Shown: piece by piece, positions 9,851 to 18,268 of the stretch | Layout of the letters: the number at the start of each line of letters is the position of its first letter | How positions within the stretch are numbered: the first letter of the stretch is position 1 | The notes under the pieces: generated by a model | What the model was told of the DNA's origin: nothing | What the model saw: the letters and a program-made list of their open reading frames with translations, nothing else | Databases searched by the model: none | Position numbers and translations under genes: made by a program | From: Eubacterium sp. AM49-13BH | GTDB lineage: Bacteria > Bacillota > Clostridia > Lachnospirales > Lachnospiraceae | NCBI RefSeq assembly: GCF_003464165.1 | Contig: NZ_QSEK01000008.1 | Coordinates: 1 to 64,000 of the forward strand | Direction of reading: 5' to 3' | Length of the DNA stretch: 64,000 nucleotides

Positions 9851-10585
9851 CTACTCCTCCTTAACTCCGCCGAATCTTCTTTCCGTCTTATTATATTTCT
9901 CAAATGCTTTAATAAGTTCTTCCCTGTCAAAATCAGGCCAATAAATATTTGTGAAATAAAATTCTGTATAAGCAAGCTGCCAGCACAGATAATTAGATAA
10001 TCTCTGCTCACCGCTTGTTCTTATAAGTAAATCTGGATCTGGCAATTCCCAAGTATCAAGATTATTACTTATTGTATCTTCATCTATATCTTCAGGCTTA
10101 AGACTTCCTTCTGATACCTTGCCGGCAATCTTTCTTACCGCTCTTGTTATCTCATCTCTTCCACCATAATTAATGGCTATAGTAAAATTAAGCCCTGTAT
10201 TATTCTTGGTTTTCTCTTCAAGATTATTGATACTGTCTATAATATCCTGGCTGAGTTCATCTTTTCTTCCAATAACCCTGCATCGCACATTATTCTTCAT
10301 GGATTTCTTAACACAATCCTTAAGATAAGTTCTTAAGATTCCCATAAGAGTACTTACTTCTTCTGTTGAACGTTTCCAGTTCTCTGTTGAAAAAGCATAT
10401 ACAGTAAAATACTTTACACCAAGTTCATCTACGACATAAAGCATATCTTCAACAACTTTGCTTCCCTGCACATGTCCCATTGTTCTTGGGAGATGTCTTT
10501 TCTTAGCCCATCTTCCATTACCATCAAGAATAACGGCAACATGCCCCGGAATCTTTAATCCGAGACTCTCGTTAAATGTATCCAT
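9851..10585 (-). CDS. uppS: Isoprenyl transferase (undecaprenyl diphosphate synthase)
   Basis: Cis-prenyltransferase that extends farnesyl diphosphate with isopentenyl units to the C55 carrier lipid for peptidoglycan. AVILDGNGRWAKKR near residue 17 holds the catalytic Asp. RTSGEQRLSNYLCWQ and YTEFYF near the C-terminus are the substrate-binding motifs. 244 residues, normal. ATG follows GAGAGGA. A terminator-like hairpin (10619-10648) separates it from frr and I see no strong promoter in the 74-base gap, so read-through may feed the uppS-cdsA-dxr-rseP-ispG-polC run. Confidence 0.97.
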   Translation of the reverse strand: MDTFNESLGLKIPGHVAVILDGNGRWAKKRHLPRTMGHVQGSKVVEDMLYVVDELGVKYFTVYAFSTENWKRSTEEVSTLMGILRTYLKDCVKKSMKNNVRCRVIGRKDELSQDIIDSINNLEEKTKNNTGLNFTIAINYGGRDEITRAVRKIAGKVSEGSLKPEDIDEDTISNNLDTWELPDPDLLIRTSGEQRLSNYLCWQLAYTEFYFTNIYWPDFDREELIKAFEKYNKTERRFGGVKEE

Positions 10586-10618
10586 ATCTATGATTCCTCT
10601 CGCAATTCATTCAATTAC

Positions 10619-10648
10619 AAAAAGGCTGTTGTAAAATATCCAACAGCC
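10619..10648 (-). terminator. Intrinsic terminator after frr
   Basis: Perfect 8-bp stem GGCTGTTG/CAACAGCC (10624-10631/10641-10648), 9-base loop, followed on the minus strand by TTTTT. It lies between frr and uppS and may be leaky, since no clear promoter for uppS is visible. Confidence 0.8.
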
Positions 10649-10659
10649 CTGACATTTTC

Positions 10660-11211
10660 TTAAACTGTAAGTATCTCTTTCGTCTTATCATCTATAGCAC
10701 TATCAATCATAGCAATATACTTATCAGTAATCTTCTGAATTTCATCCTCTGAATTCTTAGCTTCATCATCAGAGATATCTCCTGCCTTGTTCTCTTTCTT
10801 TATTGCATCGTTGGCATCTCTTCTGATATTACGGATAGCAACCTTGGCATTATCACCTTTCTTCTTGATATCCTTAGCAAGTTCTTTTCTTCTGTCTTCT
10901 GTTAATTCAGGGAACACAAGTCTGATTGTCTTACCATCATTGTTAGGTGTAAGTCCTAAATCTGATACAAGAATTGCTTTCTCAATATCCTTAATAAGGC
11001 TTGCTTCCCAAGGCTGAATCTGAATCATTCTTGCTTCTGGTACAGAAACATTGGCAACCTGCTGGATTGGTGTAGGTGTTCCATAATAATCAACTCTTAA
11101 TCTGTCAAGAATATGTGGATTAGCTCTTCCGGCTCTTATTGTTACATATTCTTCCTTTAAGTTGTCAACTGACTTCTGCATTCTTCCTTCAATATCTTTA
11201 ATATTTTCCAT
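10660..11211 (-). CDS. frr: Ribosome recycling factor
   Basis: Splits the post-termination ribosome together with EF-G. The sequence opens MENIKDIEGRMQKSV and contains the conserved TIRAGRANP and PWE segments, and the family's C-terminal helix with RRDAND. The longest open frame starts at 11241, but ATG 11211 follows GGAGG (11217-11221) with 5 bases and gives 183 residues, the family's normal length. It follows pyrH by 22 bases, as in most Firmicutes, and is followed by a terminator hairpin. Confidence 0.96.
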   Translation of the reverse strand: MENIKDIEGRMQKSVDNLKEEYVTIRAGRANPHILDRLRVDYYGTPTPIQQVANVSVPEARMIQIQPWEASLIKDIEKAILVSDLGLTPNNDGKTIRLVFPELTEDRRKELAKDIKKKGDNAKVAIRNIRRDANDAIKKENKAGDISDDEAKNSEDEIQKITDKYIAMIDSAIDDKTKEILTV

Positions 11212-11233
11212 AAAATCCTCCATTAATATTATA

Positions 11234-11938
11234 TTAATCAACAGTTACTACTGTTCCATTAAACTTTCCTAATAAAGCATTAACTATGCTGTTCTCTTCT
11301 TCGAGTCCGAATACCATAAGAGGCATCTTATTCTCCATACACATAACTGAAGCTGTCATATCAATAACTCCAAGCTTCTTCTCAACAACTTCGTTGATTG
11401 AGATTGTATCATACTTCTTAGCCTCTGGATTAAGCTTAGGATCGCTGTCATATATTCCATCAATCGCCTTAGCAAGAAGAATAGCATCTGCATCAAGCTC
11501 AATAGCTCTTAATACAATGCCTGTATCTGTTGAGAAATATGGATGACCTGTTCCTCCTGCAAAGAATACAACCATGCCTTTTTCGAAATACTTATTAGCT
11601 CTGTCCTTAGAGAAAAGCTTTGTCATGCTTCCGCATTCGAATGGTGTGAGAATATTAGTCTTAAGTCCCTGTGAACGGAATATCTCTGAAACATATATGC
11701 AGTTCATAATTGTTGCAAGCATACCTATCTGGTCAGCCTTAGTTCTGTCGATATTATCATTAGAACGGCCTCTCCAGTAGTTACCACCACCAATAACTAC
11801 ACCAACATCTGTTCCTTTATCAACTATTGTCTTAACCTGATTAGCAATATTCTCTATAAGCTCATCATTGTAGCCGCCCTCTTTCTTAGCAAGAGCCTCA
11901 CCACTAAGTTTAAGTATTACTCTTTTAATGTTATCCAT
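11234..11938 (-). CDS. pyrH: Uridylate kinase (UMP kinase)
   Basis: Hexameric amino-acid-kinase-fold enzyme that phosphorylates UMP to UDP in pyrimidine supply. Seen: KLSGEALA near the N-terminus, VIGGGNYWRGR (phosphate binding), FAGGTGHPYFSTDT, and the DAILLAKAIDGIYDSDP segment. 234 residues, normal. GGAGG stands 5 bases before the ATG. An extended -10 promoter lies in front (11987-11995), so it begins a pyrH-frr transcript separated from tsf by a terminator. Confidence 0.96.
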   Translation of the reverse strand: MDNIKRVILKLSGEALAKKEGGYNDELIENIANQVKTIVDKGTDVGVVIGGGNYWRGRSNDNIDRTKADQIGMLATIMNCIYVSEIFRSQGLKTNILTPFECGSMTKLFSKDRANKYFEKGMVVFFAGGTGHPYFSTDTGIVLRAIELDADAILLAKAIDGIYDSDPKLNPEAKKYDTISINEVVEKKLGVIDMTASVMCMENKMPLMVFGLEEENSIVNALLGKFNGTVVTVD

Positions 11939-11986
11939 ACGTGCCTCCAGTTATTAATTGATATCCTATAATGTCATATATTGATG

Positions 11987-11995
11987 ATTATAGCA
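11987..11995 (-). promoter_or_regulatory. Extended -10 promoter for pyrH-frr
   Basis: Minus strand TGCTATAAT: a consensus TATAAT (11987-11992) with the TGn extension. A TTGACA stands at 12002-12007, too close (9 bases) to be its -35. It lies just past the tsf terminator and about 50 bases before pyrH. Confidence 0.55.
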
Positions 11996-12038
11996 TATAA
12001 CTGTCAAATATAGAAGTCTTAAATCTCTGTTATATTCC

Positions 12039-12078
12039 AAAAAATCCTCCAGAGTCCAATATCAAACTCCGGAGGATT
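12039..12078 (-). terminator. Intrinsic terminator after tsf
   Basis: Stem AATCCTCC...GGAGGATT plus a further GAGT/ACTC after one mismatch (12043-12055/12066-12078), then TTTTTT on the minus strand. It ends the rpsB-tsf transcript. Confidence 0.88.
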
Positions 12079-12119
12079 GTTAATACTCACCGTATATTAT
12101 AATTGATTATAATTATATA

Positions 12120-13202
12120 TTACTTTAACTGAGCTGCAACTTCTGCTGCAAAATCTTCGTTCTTCTTCTCAAGACCTTCACCTGTCTCAAAACGAACGTA
12201 TCCCTTAACTGTGAAAGCACCGTTAGCCTTAGCAACTTCTGCAAGATACTTAGCAACTGACTGCTTTCCATCTTCAGCCTTAACATAAACCTGATCCATA
12301 AGGCAAATTTCCTTAAGCTGCTTAGATACACGGCCTTCTACTAATCCGTTGAAAATCTTATCTGCTACGATATTAGCCTCATCAGCTAATGCAAGCTCTG
12401 CTAACTGTGCAGCTGCTTCCTTTGAAAGGAAGTTGAATAAGTACTGCATGTTGCTCTTATGCTCTTCGTATGTTGCAATATCAGCATCGCTCCATACCTT
12501 ATCGTTAATAGCCTTATCAATTAACTTGTTTAAGATTGGCTTTGGAAGAGAAGCTGGATCATTTAATGCACTCTTCTCTGTAATCTCTCTTAACTTAGCA
12601 AGTTCATCTGCTGACATATCGTTTCTGCTAAGGTACTGTGGGTTCATAGCTGCAATCTGCATTGCTACGTTAGTAAGTGCTTCCTTGATTGCATCATTAG
12701 AAGCGCCATCTGCTGCAACAAGAACACCAATTCTTCCGCCACCGTGAATATATGAAGCTACACAGTCACCTGTAATCTTCTGGAATCTTCTGATAGAAAG
12801 CTTCTCACCGATTGTAAGAGTCTTCTCTTCAAGTTCTGACTGCATATCAAGGATAGCGCATACATCTTCGCCATCTCCAGCCTTATCAACTGAAGCCTTA
12901 AGTGCCTTGTCAGCAACAGCCTGTACAAATTCCTGGAATGTAGCATTCTTAGCCACGAAATCTGTCTCTGAATTAACTTCTACTACAACTGCTGTATTGC
13001 CTTCAGATGCAACTCTTGTAATACCTTCTGCTGCAATTCTTCCTGCCTTCTTCTCAACCTTAGCTGCTCCGCTCTTTCTAAGAACATCAACAGCTGCTTC
13101 CATATCACCATTTGTCTCTGTAAGAGCCTTCTTACACTCCATCATACCTGCGCCAGTAGACTCTCTAAGTTCTTTAACCATTGCTGCTGTAACTGCTGCC
13201 AT
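12120..13202 (-). CDS. tsf: Translation elongation factor Ts
   Basis: Nucleotide exchange factor for EF-Tu. N-terminal UBA-like part with KELRESTGAGMMECKKAL, then ETDFVAKN and the HGGGRIGVLV core motif. The 360 residues exceed the roughly 300 usual in Firmicutes. Residues about 215-270 look like an insertion between the two core subdomains (positions after NDPASLPKP), before the normal C-terminal part VEGRVSKQLKEICL. ATG 13202 is 8 bases after GGAGG. An earlier in-frame TTG and ATG crowd that site. It follows rpsB, from which a hairpin (13231-13266) separates it. Confidence 0.95.
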   Translation of the reverse strand: MAAVTAAMVKELRESTGAGMMECKKALTETNGDMEAAVDVLRKSGAAKVEKKAGRIAAEGITRVASEGNTAVVVEVNSETDFVAKNATFQEFVQAVADKALKASVDKAGDGEDVCAILDMQSELEEKTLTIGEKLSIRRFQKITGDCVASYIHGGGRIGVLVAADGASNDAIKEALTNVAMQIAAMNPQYLSRNDMSADELAKLREITEKSALNDPASLPKPILNKLIDKAINDKVWSDADIATYEEHKSNMQYLFNFLSKEAAAQLAELALADEANIVADKIFNGLVEGRVSKQLKEICLMDQVYVKAEDGKQSVAKYLAEVAKANGAFTVKGYVRFETGEGLEKKNEDFAAEVAAQLK

Positions 13203-13230
13203 TATCATATCCTCCAATAAATAATAATTT

Positions 13231-13266
13231 TAAAAATGCTTCAACCTGAACTTGCAGGCTGAAGCA
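13231..13266 (-). terminator. Terminator or attenuator hairpin between rpsB and tsf
   Basis: Stem TGCTTCA/TGAAGCA continued by CCTG/CAGG after a mismatch (13237-13248/13255-13266). On the minus strand it is followed by TTTTT within 13231-13236. As tsf has no visible promoter of its own, this is likely a partial terminator tuning the S2 to EF-Ts ratio. Confidence 0.6.
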
Positions 13267-13294
13267 TACATAAACTTAAGTCGTTGCTTAAATA

Positions 13295-14023
13295 TTAAGC
13301 TTCCTCAGCTACTTCTTCCTCTACAGCTGGAGCTGCTTCTTCACCCTGATTAGCTTCGATAACTGCATCAGCCATCTTAGATACGATTAACTTAACAGCT
13401 CTGATAGCATCATCATTACCAGGGATTACATAATCTAATTCATCTGGATCACAGTTAGTATCTGCAATACCGATTAACTTGATACCAAGTGCATGTGCTT
13501 CCTGAACACAGATTCTTTCCTTCTTAGGATCAACGATGAAGATTGCATCTGGGAGCTTCTTCATTTCCTTGATACCGCCAAGGTTCTTCTGAAGCTTCTC
13601 AAGTTCCTTCTTAAGGTTGATAACTTCCTTCTTAGGAAGAACATCAAATGTTCCATCTTCCTGCATTGTCTCGATTTCCTTAAGCTTTGCAATTCTGCTC
13701 TGGATTGTCTTGAAGTTAGTAAGCATACCGCCTAACCATCTCTCATTAACATAGAACATTCCGCAACGCTCTGCCTCAGTAGCGATAGCATCCTGAGCCT
13801 GCTTCTTAGTACCTACGAAAAGGATTGTACCACCTTCAGCAGCAATATCAGAGATTGCCTTGTAAGCCTCGTCAACCTTACCTACAGACTTCTGTAAGTC
13901 AATGATATGGATACCATTTCTCTCTGTGTAGATGTACTCAGCCATCTTAGGGTTCCATCTTCTTGTCTGATGTCCGAAATGAACACCTGCCTCAAGTAAC
14001 TGTTTCATTGAAATTACGCTCAT
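13295..14023 (-). CDS. rpsB: 30S ribosomal protein S2
   Basis: Small-subunit protein on the solvent side between head and body. Opens [19 protein letters not shown], the S2 signature, with TRRWNPKM, then [21 protein letters not shown] and IVDPKKERI. The last 20 residues form an acidic Ala/Glu tail beyond the core, common in clostridia. 242 residues. First gene of the rpsB-tsf operon, with a strong promoter and a structured leader of about 110 bases. Confidence 0.98.
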   Translation of the reverse strand: MSVISMKQLLEAGVHFGHQTRRWNPKMAEYIYTERNGIHIIDLQKSVGKVDEAYKAISDIAAEGGTILFVGTKKQAQDAIATEAERCGMFYVNERWLGGMLTNFKTIQSRIAKLKEIETMQEDGTFDVLPKKEVINLKKELEKLQKNLGGIKEMKKLPDAIFIVDPKKERICVQEAHALGIKLIGIADTNCDPDELDYVIPGNDDAIRAVKLIVSKMADAVIEANQGEEAAPAVEEEVAEEA

Positions 14024-14131
14024 TTTAATACCTCCATTGGTTAATTAATCTTTTGCAAGCTTCATCTTTTGCGGCCACCGGCGCGTATACCGGCACCAGC
14101 CGTAAAATCCACCTGCATGTTTTTTCACACA
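14024..14131 (-). promoter_or_regulatory. rpsB 5' leader (candidate autoregulatory RNA)
   Basis: The transcript from the promoter at 14138 would start near 14131. It carries a GC-rich stem about 14070-14100 (GGC..CCGG/CCGG..GCC), in contrast to its AT-rich surroundings, and an AG-rich stretch before GGAGG. S2 leaders that bind S2 are known in several bacterial groups. I infer such a role from position and structure only. Confidence 0.45.
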
Positions 14132-14137
14132 AAGCGT

Positions 14138-14166
14138 ATTATATCAAAGCATTAATTATATTGCAA
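14138..14166 (-). promoter_or_regulatory. rpsB-tsf promoter
   Basis: Minus strand: -35 TTGCAA (14161-14166), 17-base spacer, -10 TATAAT (14138-14143). It faces rpsB and lies between codY and rpsB. Confidence 0.8.
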
Positions 14167-14209
14167 GTACTTTTTATTCAATATTATTACAATATTTAAT
14201 GCATTAATA

Positions 14210-14980
14210 TCAGTTGTCTATCTTTCTTAATTCATCAAACACAGCTTCATTAAGTACTTTAATCTTAGTTCCTTTCATTCCTGAAGACCTGGTCGATATA
14301 ACACCTGCACTGTCGAACTTCTTTAATGCATTGACTATAACAGAACGTGTAATTCCTGTATTATCTGCTATACGGCTTGCAACAAGAAGCCCTTCTGTTC
14401 CATCCAGCTCTGCAAACACAGCTTTGATTGCCTGAAGTTCTGATGCTGACAATGTCTTTATCGCCGACTTGACGATTTTCTTATTACGCTCATCTTCTGC
14501 ATTCTCGTTGCTTACAGAACTCATCATCTCAAGACCAACTACTGTTGCACCATACTCGCAGAGAATAATGTCATCAATATCATAATCAGCTATACATTTG
14601 TACATGAATAATGTACCAAGACGTTCTCCTGCGATATCTACAGGTGCTATCAGAGCCTTGAACTTACGTTCATTGCCACTTGAGAATCCAAGTGTTAGCA
14701 GATTGACGTTCTCTTTAGTAGATAATACACCAAGAAGTCTTTCATTAAGCATTTTATCCACAAATCCGCCTACATCAGCAGTTATTAATTCTCCTATCTT
14801 ATCTATGCCACTATATACAGCTGCTCCAAGAATCTTACCCTTCTGGCTTATTACCATAATATTAGACTCAAGAATCCCACTTAACACCTCACAGATATCA
14901 TTAAACTCAACTCTGTCTGAATGATTATTGTGGAGCAGCTTGTTGATTTTTCTCGTTTTATCGAGAAGCTGAACACTCAT
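14210..14980 (-). CDS. codY: GTP-sensing transcriptional pleiotropic repressor CodY
   Basis: Global regulator that senses GTP and branched-chain amino acids and represses biosynthesis and transport genes in rich conditions. It opens with LLDKTRKINKLL, the CodY N-terminus. A GAF domain for the effector spans about 1-155. A winged helix-turn-helix follows near 195-245 (SRIADNTGITRSVIVNALKK). 256 residues, normal. It follows topA by 43 bases, the standard order topA-codY. The leu/ilv genes at 56-60 kb are the kind of targets it usually controls. Confidence 0.97.
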   Translation of the reverse strand: MSVQLLDKTRKINKLLHNNHSDRVEFNDICEVLSGILESNIMVISQKGKILGAAVYSGIDKIGELITADVGGFVDKMLNERLLGVLSTKENVNLLTLGFSSGNERKFKALIAPVDIAGERLGTLFMYKCIADYDIDDIILCEYGATVVGLEMMSSVSNENAEDERNKKIVKSAIKTLSASELQAIKAVFAELDGTEGLLVASRIADNTGITRSVIVNALKKFDSAGVISTRSSGMKGTKIKVLNEAVFDELRKIDN

Positions 14981-15023
14981 TGTAAATCTCCCATCCTTCT
15001 TCTAAAACAACAATCCCCGTATA

Positions 15024-17099
15024 TTATTGTTCTTTATCATTCTTAGCTTCTACATAGCCACATGTTTCATCAGCACACACAAGCTTATTACCCTTCTCTA
15101 TCATATAACCGCCGCACTTAGGACACTTTTTATCTGATGGTCTCTGCCATGAAACGAAATCACATTCAGGATATCCCTCACATCCGTAGAACATTCTTCC
15201 CTTCTTAGTCTTCTTAAGTATAACATCCTTACCACACTTAGGACATGCAACACCTATCTTCTCAAGATAAGGCTTAGTATTATGACACTCTGGAAAACCA
15301 GGGCATCCTAAAAACTTGCCATGTGGACCATATTTAATGACCATATTTCTTCCACATTTGTCACAGATAACATCAGTTACTTCATCTTCAATCTTAACAT
15401 GCTCAAGCTCCTTCTCAGCCTCATCAATAGCTATCTTAAGGTCTGGATAGAAGTTTCTTATTATCTCTTTCCACTCAACAGTTCCTTCGGCAACACCATC
15501 AAGCAATGATTCCATATTAGCTGTGAACTTAACGTCTACAATAGTAGGGAAAGCTGTCAGCATTATATTATTAACTGCATTACCAAGCTCTGATATATAA
15601 AGATTCTTATTCTCTTTGATAACATAATGTCTTGCAATAATTGTAGATATTGTAGGTGCATAAGTACTTGGTCGTCCAATCCCCTGCTCCTCTAATGCCT
15701 TTACTAAAGAAGCTTCTGTAAAATGTGCCGGTGGCTGTGTAAAATGCTGTATTCCATTAACATCATCAAGCGTAAGCACTGAATTCTCATCCAAGCCCTT
15801 AGCAAGAGTATTAGTTGCTTCAGCATCATCTTCATTCTTATATACTGACATAAAACCATCAAACATAACCTTAGAAGCTGCTACAGTGAATATATATTCT
15901 CCTGCTGCAATTCTTACAGATGTTGTCTCATATACAGCCGGTGCCATCTGGCTCGCAACAAATCTCTTCCAGATAAGCTGGTATAATCTGAACTGGTCTC
16001 TCTGTAAAGATTCCTTTACAACTGCCGGTGAAAGTGTCAGGTCAGTTGGTCTTATTGCTTCGTGCGCATCCTGAATCTTCTTATCATCCTTCTTAGCACT
16101 AACTTGCTGTGGAAGATACTTCTCCCCATAATTCTCGCCGATGTATTCTTTAGATGATACTTTTGCCTCATCTGCAACCCTTGTAGAATCAGTTCTTAAA
16201 TATGTGATAAGACCTATAGTGCCTCTGCCTTTAATATCAACACCTTCATAGAGCTGCTGTGCAATATTCATAGTTCTCTTAGTTGACATATTAAGAGTCT
16301 TGGCAGCTTCCTGCTGAAGTGTACTTGTTGTAAATGGCAATGGTGACTTCTTAACCTTCTCGCTCTTCTTAATACTCTCTATTCCGAAATCACTCTTCTT
16401 AACCTTATCAAGAATCTTCTGCATCTGTTCCTGATTGCTGATGTCTATCTTTCCATTCTTATCACCATAGAACTTAGCAACAAGCGGTTTCTTCTCACCC
16501 TTAATATTAAGAGTTGCCTCCATAGACCAGTATTCTTCTGGAATAAATGCATCTATTTCATTCTCTCTGTCACATATCATTCTCAAAGCAACAGACTGGA
16601 CACGTCCGGCACTAAGACCTCTTTTAATCTTAGCCCATAAAAGTGGACTTATACCATAACCAACAACGCGGTCAAGCACTCTTCTTGCCTGCTGTGCATC
16701 AACAAGATTCATATCAATCTTTCTTGCTTCTTTAAGAGAAGCCTTAACAGCATTCTTAGTAATCTCGTTAAATGTTATTCTGTATATATCTTTATCTTCT
16801 AACTTAAGTGCCGCTGCAAGATGCCATGAAATAGCTTCTCCTTCGCGGTCGGGATCGGTTGCGAGATATACTTTATCTGCTTTCTTTGCTTCCTTTCTTA
16901 AAGCTGCAAGTATATCACCTTTTCCCCTGATAGTAATATACTTAGGTTCATAATCATGTTCAATATCTACACCCATCTGGCTTTTAGGAAGATCTCTTAC
17001 ATGTCCCTGTGATGCCATTACCTTGTAGTTCGCCCCAAGGAATTTACTGATAGTCTTAACCTTGGCAGGTGACTCCACTATAACCAAATACTTATGCAT
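15024..17099 (-). CDS. topA: DNA topoisomerase I
   Basis: Type IA topoisomerase that relaxes negative supercoils. An N-terminal Toprim domain (YLVIVESPAKVKTI, ATDPDREGEAI) is followed by the cleavage domain with the catalytic Tyr in GLITYLRTDST (near 305). The C-terminus has three C4 zinc ribbons (CDKCGRNM...CPGFPEC, CPKCGKDV...CEGYPEC, CPKCGGYM...CADETC). 691 residues, normal. GGAGGG stands 6 bases before the ATG. It follows the dprA remnant directly. Confidence 0.97.
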   Translation of the reverse strand: MHKYLVIVESPAKVKTISKFLGANYKVMASQGHVRDLPKSQMGVDIEHDYEPKYITIRGKGDILAALRKEAKKADKVYLATDPDREGEAISWHLAAALKLEDKDIYRITFNEITKNAVKASLKEARKIDMNLVDAQQARRVLDRVVGYGISPLLWAKIKRGLSAGRVQSVALRMICDRENEIDAFIPEEYWSMEATLNIKGEKKPLVAKFYGDKNGKIDISNQEQMQKILDKVKKSDFGIESIKKSEKVKKSPLPFTTSTLQQEAAKTLNMSTKRTMNIAQQLYEGVDIKGRGTIGLITYLRTDSTRVADEAKVSSKEYIGENYGEKYLPQQVSAKKDDKKIQDAHEAIRPTDLTLSPAVVKESLQRDQFRLYQLIWKRFVASQMAPAVYETTSVRIAAGEYIFTVAASKVMFDGFMSVYKNEDDAEATNTLAKGLDENSVLTLDDVNGIQHFTQPPAHFTEASLVKALEEQGIGRPSTYAPTISTIIARHYVIKENKNLYISELGNAVNNIMLTAFPTIVDVKFTANMESLLDGVAEGTVEWKEIIRNFYPDLKIAIDEAEKELEHVKIEDEVTDVICDKCGRNMVIKYGPHGKFLGCPGFPECHNTKPYLEKIGVACPKCGKDVILKKTKKGRMFYGCEGYPECDFVSWQRPSDKKCPKCGGYMIEKGNKLVCADETCGYVEAKNDKEQ

Positions 17100-17114
17100 T
17101 AATAGCCCTCCAAA

Positions 17115-17279
17115 TCAAATATGCTTCCTTATATAATAATTCTTAGAAATTTCTTCTATAAGTCCATCCAACTCCAATTCAAGCAGAATCCCCTCCGCCT
17201 CTACAAGACTTATTCCAGAATTATTAATAATTGTCTCCAGACTGACTGGAAACAAATTGATTTGACTATACACCATATT
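17115..17279 (-). pseudogene. Cut-off DprA winged-helix domain (in frame after a TAA stop)
   Basis: Reading on in the dprA frame past TAA gives 54 codons ending in TGA at 17115-17117. The product contains MVYSQINLFPVSLETIINN and, further on, LELELDGLIEE and NYYIR, which fit the DprA C-terminal winged helix (E-x-x-VY-x-x-L...ELELKGxI). Both parts together would be about 379 residues, the normal DprA length. An ATG at 17276 has no ribosome binding site, so separate translation is unlikely. A nonsense mutation is the simplest reading. Confidence 0.8.
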
Positions 17280-18254
17280 TTATGGCGTTGCAAGCCCTGA
17301 TTTTTTAAAACCATCATCAAATATACTGTTAGTATTCAAATCATTTCTTTTATCATCAGTAATCTGGCGTCTATTATAATAAAGTTCAATTGACTTTGTG
17401 GCCATAATATCCATTGGGGAAGTAATAACCTGAGCCCCTTCTTTTATAAGTTTAAGACAACCTTCTGACAATGCATCACCAATTCGTCCGGGGACAACAT
17501 ATACATCCCTGTTCTGTTCCAAAGCCTGATCCGCCGTTATAAGTGAACCGCTTTTCTGTCTTGCTTCAACAACAACCAGTGCATCAGCCATAGCACTTAT
17601 TATCCTGTTTCTCATAGGAAATAATCCTGCCCTTGGTGCGGTACCCGGTGGATACTCCGAAATGATTCCTCCGCAATCATTCAGATGTGTATATAATTCA
17701 ATATTAGTCCTCGGATAACATATATCAACTCCACAGCCAAGAACGGCAAGACTATAGCCTCCATTCTTAATTGCACCTTTCTGTGCAGCTGCATCTATTC
17801 CAAGTGCCATCCCGCTTATAACCTGCAGTCCCATTCCTGCAAAGCTCTCTCCAAAATGCTGTGCAACCATCCTGCCATATTCTGTACAGTTACGCGCTCC
17901 AACAATAGCAACTGACGGCTTATCTGTATCAGGCAGCTTTCCTTTATAATACAGAATATATGGATAATCATATATATTAAGCAGCTTATCCGGATAATTA
18001 ATGTGTCCCGGATATGTGAATCTTATCCCCTGCCTTTCCAGATCAGAATACTGCCTGTATACATAATCATCTTTCCGTGATTCTTTAATTGCTATAATAT
18101 CAGTCTGCCTTATATCTTTTACACTCTCCAATAATCTGTCAGAAGCCTTATATATCTCCTCTGGTGTGTCAAACACAGCAAAAAGTTTCTTAAGTTTTGC
18201 ATTAGATATCCCAACAATATTATTCACCCAATACCAATAATAATCTTCTCTCAA
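17280..18254 (-). CDS. dprA: DNA processing protein DprA, interrupted before its C-terminal domain
   Basis: DprA loads RecA on incoming single-stranded DNA during natural transformation. A SAM-like N-terminal region is followed by the Rossmann-like domain with VAIVGARNCTEYGR, SGMALGIDAAA, LGCGVDICYP, MRNRIISAMAD and GSLITADQALEQNRDVY. The frame ends at TAA (17280-17282) after 324 residues, in the linker before the usual winged helix. The winged helix is still encoded in the same frame just beyond (17115-17279). Whether the core works without it is unknown. Upstream neighbour comM also belongs to competence. Confidence 0.9.
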   Translation of the reverse strand: MREDYYWYWVNNIVGISNAKLKKLFAVFDTPEEIYKASDRLLESVKDIRQTDIIAIKESRKDDYVYRQYSDLERQGIRFTYPGHINYPDKLLNIYDYPYILYYKGKLPDTDKPSVAIVGARNCTEYGRMVAQHFGESFAGMGLQVISGMALGIDAAAQKGAIKNGGYSLAVLGCGVDICYPRTNIELYTHLNDCGGIISEYPPGTAPRAGLFPMRNRIISAMADALVVVEARQKSGSLITADQALEQNRDVYVVPGRIGDALSEGCLKLIKEGAQVITSPMDIMATKSIELYYNRRQITDDKRNDLNTNSIFDDGFKKSGLATP

Positions 18255-18268
18255 TACTTCTCTCCCAT

